From: Thermoanaerobaculia bacterium
GTDB taxonomy: Bacteria; Acidobacteriota; Thermoanaerobaculia; Gp7-AA8
Length of the DNA: 6,307 nt
Assembly (NCBI GenBank): GCA_023700825.1
Contig: JAMPYE010000270.1
Location: forward strand, 1-6,307
Direction: 5' to 3'
The notes under the pieces are model-generated. The model did no database searches and was not told the DNA's origin. It saw nothing but the letters and a program-made list of their open reading frames with translations. A program made the translations under genes and the position numbers. Positions 1-5,496 of this stretch are shown here, piece after piece (position 1 is the stretch's first letter; every line of letters starts with the position of its first letter).

Positions 1-1635
1 CTGATCCACCTCTACTCGGTCGGCTACATGCACGCCGAGGAGGGCTACTTCCGCTACTTCGCCTATCTGAACCTCTTCCTCGCGATGATGCTCATCCTCG
101 TGATGGGCTCGAGCTACCTGTTCGCGTTCGTCGGATGGGAAGGCGTGGGGCTCTGCTCGTACCTGCTGATCGGCTACTACTACCAGACCGACTACGCGCC
201 GGCGGCGGGCAAGAAAGCGTTCGTGGTCAACCGGATCGGAGACTTCGGCCTCCTGATCGCGATGTTCCTGATGTTCATGGCGTTCGGCAGCGTCGACTTC
301 GCCGCCGTCGAGAAGGGAGCGATCAGCCTCGGGGCGGGCGCGATGGTCACCGCGATCTGCCTGCTGATGTTCCTCGGCGCGTGCGGCAAATCGGCGCAGA
401 TCCCGCTTTACGTCTGGCTGCCCGACGCGATGGCCGGCCCGACTCCCGTCTCCGCCCTCATCCACGCTGCCACGATGGTCACGGCCGGCGTCTATCTCGT
501 CGTCCGATCGAACGTGCTCTTCCGGATGTCGCCGACTGCGATGGCGGTGGTGGCGTTCATCGGCGCGCTCACCGCGCTCTTCGCCGCGACGATCGGCATC
601 GCGCAGAACGACATCAAGAAGGTCCTCGCCTACTCCACCGTCTCGCAGCTCGGCTTCATGTTCATCGCAGCGGGCGTCGGAGCCTACGTGGCTGCGATCT
701 TCCACCTCGTCACGCACGCCTTCTTCAAGGCCTGCCTCTTCCTCGGCTCCGGCTCCGTCATCCACGCGATGGGCGGCGAGCAGGACATCCGGAAGATGGG
801 CGGGCTCCGGAAGCACATTCCGATCACGCACCTTACCTTCGCCGTCGCGACGTTCGCGATCGCCGGCTTCCCGATCGCCGCCGGCTTCTTCTCCAAGGAC
901 GAGATCCTCGCCTCCGCACTCGCCACGCCCCACTTCGCGACGCTCGGCAAGGTCGTATGGGCAATGGGAACGCTCGCGGCGCTCTTCACCGCGTTCTACA
1001 TGTACAGGCTCTACTACCTCACCTTCGCGGGTGAGTTCCGCGGGACGCACGAGCAGGAGCACCACCTTCACGAGTCGCCGAAGACGATGACGATTCCTCT
1101 CGTTGTCCTCGCCGGCCTCTCCGTCGTGGGCGGCTTCCTCGGGATCCCGCACCTCCTCGGCCACTCGCTTCACGTGCCGCATTTCCTCGAGCACTGGCTC
1201 GAGCCGGTACTGACGAAGGTCGCGGGAGTGCGCGACGGCTCGTTCGCGATCGCCGAGCAGCCGGAGATCATCGTGATGGCCGGCTCGACGCTTCTCGCGC
1301 TCGCCGGCTGGTGGTTCGCGCGGACGAAGTACGCCACACGCGGAAACGCGGCCGACGAGGCGTTCCACGCGAACATGCCGGGCCTCGCCTCGACGCTCGA
1401 GAACAAGTACTGGGTCGACGAGTTCTACGCAGCAGCCGTCGTCGGTCCGCTCAACAAGCTCTCCGTCTTCTTCTGGAAGATCATCGACGCGATCATCGAC
1501 GGCCTGCTGAGCCTCGGCGCCTACTTCATCGCCGCGCTCGGCGACATCATCCGGTTCTTCCAGACCGGAAACGTCCGCAACTATGCGCTAATGCTCTTCC
1601 TCGGAGTGGTCGTCTTCATCTGGGTGTACGTCTAG
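1..1635 (+). CDS. nuoL: NADH-quinone oxidoreductase subunit L (NuoL), 5' end missing
   Basis: Distal proton-pumping subunit of respiratory complex I in the cytoplasmic membrane. The reading frame is open from base 1, beginning LIHLYSVGYMH, so the gene starts upstream of the window; 544 codons are visible and about 100 N-terminal residues are missing compared with the family. The Met codon at base 28 is internal, not the start. In visible numbering, the family's buried residues are present: Glu47 in GWEGVGLCSYLLIGYY, Lys130 in GKSAQIPLYVWLPDAMAGP, His155 in ALIHAATMVTAGVYL, His235 and His239 in HLVTHAFFK, Lys243, and Lys299 in GFFSKDEIL. The C-terminus (from about residue 465, ENKYWVDEFY) has the alternating amphipathic/hydrophobic pattern expected for the long lateral helix and final membrane segment that brace NuoM and NuoN. 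It is followed by nuoM and nuoN on the same strand, as in standard nuo operons. No frameshift or missing key residue was seen. Confidence 0.97.
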   Translation: MIHLYSVGYMHAEEGYFRYFAYLNLFLAMMLILVMGSSYLFAFVGWEGVGLCSYLLIGYYYQTDYAPAAGKKAFVVNRIGDFGLLIAMFLMFMAFGSVDFAAVEKGAISLGAGAMVTAICLLMFLGACGKSAQIPLYVWLPDAMAGPTPVSALIHAATMVTAGVYLVVRSNVLFRMSPTAMAVVAFIGALTALFAATIGIAQNDIKKVLAYSTVSQLGFMFIAAGVGAYVAAIFHLVTHAFFKACLFLGSGSVIHAMGGEQDIRKMGGLRKHIPITHLTFAVATFAIAGFPIAAGFFSKDEILASALATPHFATLGKVVWAMGTLAALFTAFYMYRLYYLTFAGEFRGTHEQEHHLHESPKTMTIPLVVLAGLSVVGGFLGIPHLLGHSLHVPHFLEHWLEPVLTKVAGVRDGSFAIAEQPEIIVMAGSTLLALAGWWFARTKYATRGNAADEAFHANMPGLASTLENKYWVDEFYAAAVVGPLNKLSVFFWKIIDAIIDGLLSLGAYFIAALGDIIRFFQTGNVRNYALMLFLGVVVFIWVYV

Positions 1636-1645
1636 GATTCTCGGG

Positions 1646-1663
1646 GCCGGCTTCGGAGCCGGC
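1646..1663 (+). other. Intercistronic hairpin between nuoL and nuoM
   Basis: Perfect 7-bp inverted repeat, GCCGGCT then TCGG then AGCCGGC, in the 42-bp nuoL-nuoM gap. It ends 14 bases before the nuoM start and two bases before the weak AGGG ribosome-binding site. No T-tract follows, so it is not an intrinsic terminator. It could be an RNA processing or stability element, or could tune nuoM translation. Six of the seven pairs are G-C, so chance formation in GC-rich DNA is possible. Confidence 0.5.
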
Positions 1664-1677
1664 ACAGGGCTCGATGC

Positions 1678-3252
1678 ATGATTGAACTACTGAGTCACCA
1701 TCTGCTGAGCGTGATCCTCTGGCTGCCGCTGGTCGGCGCGCTGGCGATCGCGCTCATACCGAAGCGCTTCGAGCACGAGGCGAAAGTCGCAGGCCTGTTC
1801 GTATCGCTCGCGACCTTCGTCCTTTCGCTTGGCATTCTTCAGCGGTTCGACGACGCCGAGGCGGGCTTCCAACTCGTCGAGCACGCGTCCTGGCTTCCCG
1901 CCTGGGGCGTCAGCTACGCGCTCGGAATCGACGGCATCTCGCTCTGGCTGACGCTGCTCACCACCTTCCTCACCCCGCTCGTTCTTCTCTCGGCCTGGAA
2001 CTCGGTCCACAAGCACGTGAACTCGTACGTCGTCGCGATGCTGGCGCTCGAGTTCGGCATGATCGGATCGTTCCTCGCGACGGATCTGCTCCTCTTCTAT
2101 GTTTTCTTCGAGCTGATGCTCGTGCCGATGTACCTGATCATCGGCGTGTGGGGCGGGCCTCGCAGGATCTACGCCGCGATCAAGTTCTTCCTCTTCACGA
2201 TCGCGGGGTCGCTGCTGATGCTCGTCGCGATCCTGTACCTGGTCTTCGTCCAGTACGGGGCGAGCGGCCCGCCGACGTTCAACATCGTCGAGCTGTACGG
2301 CATGGCGATCCCGATGAAGACGCAGACGCTGCTCTTCTTCGCCTTCACGCTCGCGTTCGCGATCAAGGTGCCGCTCTTCCCGTTCCACACATGGCTCCCC
2401 GACGCGCACGTCGAGGCACCGACCGGCGGCTCGATCATCCTCGCCGGCGTGCTGCTGAAGCTCGGAACCTACGGCTTCCTGCGGTTCGTGCTCCCGTTCT
2501 TCCCGGAGGCCACGTACAAGTACGCGTGGCTGCTGGCGACGCTCGCGGTGATCGGCATCATCTACGGCGCGCTCGTCGCGTGGGTGCAGCCCGACATGAA
2601 GAAGCTGGTCGCTTATTCTTCGGTCTCGCACCTCGGCTTCTGCGTCCTCGGAATCTTCGCCGTCACGCAGACGGCGATCGAGGGATCGATCCTCCAGATG
2701 GTGAGCCACGGCCTCTCGACCGGCGCGCTCTTCCTTCTCGTCGGCGTCATCTACGACCGCCGGCACACGCGCATGCTCGCCGACTTCGGCGGCCTGGCGA
2801 AGTCGATGCCGGTCTACGCGACGATCTTCGTAATCGTGGCGCTTTCGTCGGCGGGGCTGCCGGGGCTCAACGGCTTCGTCGGCGAGTTCCTGATCCTCAC
2901 CGGCTCGTTCAAGTCGCTCCCGTGGTACACGGTCGCGGCGGCGTCCGGCGTCATTCTCGCCGCGATCTACCTCCTCTGGCTCGTTCAGCGGGTCTTCTTC
3001 GGCCCGCTCGACAAGGAGGAGAACAAGAACCTGCCCGACATGCGATGGAACGAGTTGGCCGCGGTGGTTCCGCTGCTCGTCTTCATCGTCTGGATCGGTG
3101 TCTACCCGAACACGTTCCTCAAGAAGATGGAGCCCTCGGTTCGTAAGCTGATCGCGACCGTCGAGACCCATCACGCAGCATCCGGCAGGATCGCGCAGGC
3201 CCCCGTGGCGTCCGCGCCCGCCGCGAATCCCGCCGACGGAGTCTCGCGATGA
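1678..3252 (+). CDS. nuoM: NADH-quinone oxidoreductase subunit M (NuoM)
   Basis: Antiporter-like, proton-translocating membrane subunit of complex I, between NuoL and NuoN in the membrane arm. The protein has 524 residues, close to or slightly longer than usual. Family landmarks are all present: Glu145 in FFELMLVPMYLIIGVWGG, Lys230 in AFAIKVPLFPFHTWLPDAH, Lys261 in AGVLLKLGTYGFLRF, His318 in YSSVSHLGF, His344 in MVSHGLSTGALF, and Glu403 in GLNGFVGEFLILTGSF. These correspond to E. coli Glu144, Lys234, Lys265, His322, His348 and Glu407 (numbering from memory). Many hydrophobic segments alternate with short loops. The ATG at 1678 is chosen because MIELLSHHLLSVILWLPLVGAL is a normal NuoM N-terminus with an AGGG at 1666-1669; a second ATG at 1674 is out of frame. 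The last 25 or so residues (from about 499) form an Ala/Pro-rich soluble tail. The stop overlaps the nuoN start. Confidence 0.98.
   Translation: MIELLSHHLLSVILWLPLVGALAIALIPKRFEHEAKVAGLFVSLATFVLSLGILQRFDDAEAGFQLVEHASWLPAWGVSYALGIDGISLWLTLLTTFLTPLVLLSAWNSVHKHVNSYVVAMLALEFGMIGSFLATDLLLFYVFFELMLVPMYLIIGVWGGPRRIYAAIKFFLFTIAGSLLMLVAILYLVFVQYGASGPPTFNIVELYGMAIPMKTQTLLFFAFTLAFAIKVPLFPFHTWLPDAHVEAPTGGSIILAGVLLKLGTYGFLRFVLPFFPEATYKYAWLLATLAVIGIIYGALVAWVQPDMKKLVAYSSVSHLGFCVLGIFAVTQTAIEGSILQMVSHGLSTGALFLLVGVIYDRRHTRMLADFGGLAKSMPVYATIFVIVALSSAGLPGLNGFVGEFLILTGSFKSLPWYTVAAASGVILAAIYLLWLVQRVFFGPLDKEENKNLPDMRWNELAAVVPLLVFIVWIGVYPNTFLKKMEPSVRKLIATVETHHAASGRIAQAPVASAPAANPADGVSR
3238..3252 (+). promoter_or_regulatory. 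nuoN ribosome-binding site and ATGA overlap with nuoM
   Basis: GGAG at 3238-3241 lies seven bases before the nuoN ATG at 3249. The ATG shares bases with the nuoM stop (ATGA, 3249-3252). This is a classic translational-coupling junction, which keeps NuoM and NuoN in equal supply. It also fixes the nuoN start, because the encoded MNLTPLLEPDWFKAILPE matches the usual NuoN N-terminus. Confidence 0.75.
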
Positions 3253-4730
3253 ACCTCACCCCGCTGCTCGAGCCCGACTGGTTCAAGGCGATCCTTCCGG
3301 AGACGATGCTCGTCGTCGGAGGGCTTCTGCTCATCCTTCTCGAGGCGTTCTTCCGCGAAAAGCTGCGGCAGCTCTTCGCCCCGATCGCCGCGATCATTCT
3401 CGCGATGACGTCATGGGTCGTCGTCAACATGTACCCGTGGGTCTCCGACGCTCCCCGCGTCTTCTTCGGCGGCACCTACCAGGTCAGCGTCGCCACGATC
3501 ATCTTCGACCTGACCTTCCTGCTCGCGACGCTCCTCGCGATCATGTTCTCGCGCGATTACCTCGAGCGTGAAGGCATGAGCAGCGGCGAGTACTACGCCC
3601 TGATGCTCTGGGGCACATTCGGAATGATGCTCATGGCGAAGGGGCTCGAGTTGCTGATCGTCGTTCTCGGGCTCGAGACATTGTCGATCTGCATTTTCGT
3701 CCTCGTCGGCTACAACCGCCGTGTTCCCATCTCGAACGAGGCAAGCCTCAAGTACTTCCTCATGGGCGCATTCGCGACCGGCTTCGTCCTCTACGGCATT
3801 GCGCTCTTCTACGGCGCCACGGGCTCGACGAACATCCCGCAGCTGCTCGTCTACTTCTCGACGAACCAGAGCGCGGGGCCGTTGCTCACGATCGCCTTCG
3901 TGCTCATGATGGGCGGGCTCGGCTTCAAGCTCGCGCTCGCGCCGTTCCACGGCTGGGCCCCCGACGTCTACCAGGGCGCCCCGACGCCTGTGGCCGGCTG
4001 GCTCTCGACCGCACCGAAGGCCGCGACGCTCGTCGTGCTTCTCCGGATCTTTGCGGCGACGAGCCCGGCCGCGGAGCAGACGAAATGGATGGCCGTCGCG
4101 GCCGTTCTCTCCGTGCTCTCGATGGTGCTCGGCAACTTCGTCGCGATCGCACAGCGCGACCTCAAGCGCATGCTCGCCTACTCCGGCATCGCGCACGTCG
4201 GCTACATGATGCTTGCCGTGCGGACGGTGCGCGAGGACGCGGTCGCCGCGATCGCCCTCTACGCCGTGACCTATGCTCTGATGAACATCGGAGCGTTCGG
4301 CGTGATCTCGCTCCTCAGAAAGAACCAGAACGACCCGCATACGCTCGACGACATCGCCGGGATGGGCTTCCGCCACCCCTTCGCGGGTCTCGCGCTGACG
4401 GTCTTCATGCTCTCCCTGGCAGGCATTCCGCCCACGGCCGGGTTCATCTCGAAGTTCTACGTCTTCAAGGTGGCCATCGACGCGGGCGACATCGGTCTCG
4501 CGGTGGTCGGTATCTGCACCAGCATCGTGTCGGTGTTCTACTACCTCCGCGTCGTTTACTACCTTTACATGAAGGAAGCGGATGAGCTGACCCCGGAGCC
4601 GGTGCGAGGGGCGTTCGCAACGGGCGCACTGGCGATCGCGATCGTCGGCGTGTTCCTCGTCGGCATCTTCCCGACGCCGGTGTTCGAGCTCTTCCCTCTC
4701 GCCGCCAACGCGATCTTCCTCGGCCACTGA
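3249..4730 (+). CDS. nuoN: NADH-quinone oxidoreductase subunit N (NuoN)
   Basis: Third antiporter-like proton-pumping subunit of complex I, lying next to the NuoA/J/K/H part of the membrane arm. At 493 residues it has normal family length. Functional residues are all visible: Glu143 in VLGLETLSICIFVLVGY, Lys168 in NEASLKYFLMGAFATGF, Lys227 in GFKLALAPFHGWAPDVYQGAP, Lys257 in STAPKAATLVVLLR, and Lys402 in PPTAGFISKFYVF. They correspond to E. coli Glu133, Lys158, Lys217, Lys247 and Lys395 (from memory). QRDLKRMLAYSGIAHVGYMM (302-321) is the usual loop and helix after the discontinuous region. The protein is strongly hydrophobic throughout. The start overlaps the nuoM stop, giving translational coupling. 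nuoN normally closes the nuo operon; here rex follows after six bases with no sign of a terminator. Confidence 0.98.
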   Translation: MNLTPLLEPDWFKAILPETMLVVGGLLLILLEAFFREKLRQLFAPIAAIILAMTSWVVVNMYPWVSDAPRVFFGGTYQVSVATIIFDLTFLLATLLAIMFSRDYLEREGMSSGEYYALMLWGTFGMMLMAKGLELLIVVLGLETLSICIFVLVGYNRRVPISNEASLKYFLMGAFATGFVLYGIALFYGATGSTNIPQLLVYFSTNQSAGPLLTIAFVLMMGGLGFKLALAPFHGWAPDVYQGAPTPVAGWLSTAPKAATLVVLLRIFAATSPAAEQTKWMAVAAVLSVLSMVLGNFVAIAQRDLKRMLAYSGIAHVGYMMLAVRTVREDAVAAIALYAVTYALMNIGAFGVISLLRKNQNDPHTLDDIAGMGFRHPFAGLALTVFMLSLAGIPPTAGFISKFYVFKVAIDAGDIGLAVVGICTSIVSVFYYLRVVYYLYMKEADELTPEPVRGAFATGALAIAIVGVFLVGIFPTPVFELFPLAANAIFLGH

Positions 4731-4736
4731 CGGACC

Positions 4737-5411
4737 ATGCCTTCGCCGCTCAAGGAGCGCCGCACCAGCGGTGCGGCGCGCGACGGCGTCTCGGAGTTCA
4801 CGACCGAGCGGCTCTCGATCTACCTCCGCTGCCTCGCGCAGCTCGAGGCGGCGGGAGTGACCACGATCTCGTCGGCAAAGCTCGCAGAGCGCTTCCACCT
4901 CAACTCCGCGCAGATTCGAAAAGACCTCGCCTGTCTCGGTGAACTCGGCATCCGCGGAGTCGGATACCGCGTCGCCGATCTGCGCTCGCACCTCGCTCAG
5001 GCGCTCGGCGTCGACCGCACGAGGAAGATCATCATCTTCGGCGCGGGCAACCTCGGCATTGCGCTCGCGGACCATCGCGGCTTCAACATCGACGGCTTCG
5101 AGGTCGTCGGGCTCTTCGACGACGACGACGCGAAGCACGGACGATCGACGCGCAACGGGATCCCGATTCAGCCGGTCGACCGGCTCGAGGCCGTGATCGC
5201 GAGCGAGCGGGTCGAGATCGGCATCATCGCCGTTCCGGCGCCCGCGGCGCAGGAGGTGTGCGACCTTCTCGTCGACGCGGGAATCGCGGCAATCCTCAAC
5301 TTCGCGCCGGTGCAGCTTCGCCAGCGCGAGGGAGTTGCCGTCACGAGCGTCGACCTCCGGATCAACCTCGAGTCCCTGTCGTTCGCGCTCACGAGCGTCC
5401 GCAAAGACTAG
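4737..5411 (+). CDS. rex: Redox-sensing transcriptional repressor Rex
   Basis: Cytoplasmic dimeric repressor that binds DNA when NADH/NAD+ is low and releases it when NADH binds, controlling respiratory and fermentative genes. The protein has 224 residues. Residues 1-21 are a polar, Arg-rich arm. The winged helix runs from about 22 to 82, with SSAKLAERFHLNSAQIRKDL (45-64) and the GELGIRGVGY motif (68-77). A Rossmann fold follows, with GAGNLG at 102-107 and acidic Asp128 at the end of the second strand, as expected for NADH preference. VPAPAAQEV (166-174), ILNFAPVQL (186-194) and VDLRINLESLSFAL (205-218) complete the Rex pattern. Arg31 and Asp206 match T. aquaticus Rex Arg16 and Asp188, but the Tyr98 position is His113. 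The start at 4737 is the only in-frame start before the DNA-binding domain. It has no convincing Shine-Dalgarno and lies six bases after nuoN, so expression probably depends on nuo transcription and reinitiation (inference). Confidence 0.95.
   Translation: MPSPLKERRTSGAARDGVSEFTTERLSIYLRCLAQLEAAGVTTISSAKLAERFHLNSAQIRKDLACLGELGIRGVGYRVADLRSHLAQALGVDRTRKIIIFGAGNLGIALADHRGFNIDGFEVVGLFDDDDAKHGRSTRNGIPIQPVDRLEAVIASERVEIGIIAVPAPAAQEVCDLLVDAGIAAILNFAPVQLRQREGVAVTSVDLRINLESLSFALTSVRKD
4757..4779 (+). repeat. Perfect 10-bp inverted repeat within the rex 5' coding region
   Basis: Arms GCGCCGCACC (4757-4766) and GGTGCGGCGC (4770-4779) are exact reverse complements separated by AGC. They start 20 bases after the rex ATG and encode the end of the polar N-terminal arm (around residues 7-15), outside the conserved fold. 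On RNA this would be a very stable hairpin with a three-base loop; on DNA it is a 23-bp dyad suited to a dimeric regulator. It does not resemble the known Rex operator (TTGTG-N6-CACAA). No T-run follows, so it is not a standard intrinsic terminator. The repeat is directly visible; any function is inferred. Confidence 0.6.
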
Positions 5412-5442
5412 CCACCGCTTCGAACTGCCGCGTGATGCGAAA

Positions 5443-5485
5443 GAGCTCGCGTCTCACGTTTCCCGTCGCTCGCCCGTGCGAGCTC
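5443..5485. terminator. Possible hairpin in the rex/dat convergent gap
   Basis: Arms GAGCTCGC (5443-5450) and GCGAGCTC (5478-5485) are perfect reverse complements, extendable inward by two G-T pairs, with a loop of about 23-27 bases. It lies in the 85-bp gap between the convergent stops of rex (5411) and the aminotransferase (5497), where a bidirectional terminator would be expected. There is no T-tract on either side and the loop is long, so this is weak support; Rho-dependent termination is equally likely. Confidence 0.25.
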
Positions 5486-5496
5486 CCCTCACCCGG

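Noticed and set aside
2148..3146. Plus-strand out-of-frame open frame of 332 codons within nuoM (similar ones in nuoL at 135-1034 and nuoN at 4085-4585)
   Set aside because: Arg/Pro/Ala-rich frame-shifted readings of intact nuo genes; no separate start signals or motifs.
1687..3174. Long open frame of 495 codons on the minus strand opposite nuoM
   Set aside because: The product is almost entirely Arg/Glu/Asp/His with no recognisable domain, the usual shadow of a GC3-rich membrane protein gene. nuoM on the other strand is unambiguous.
3411..5138. Open frame of 575 codons on the minus strand spanning nuoN and the start of rex
   Set aside because: Despite its length, the composition is charged low-complexity with no family motifs, and it is antisense to two clearly real genes. 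Long antisense frames are expected at this GC content.
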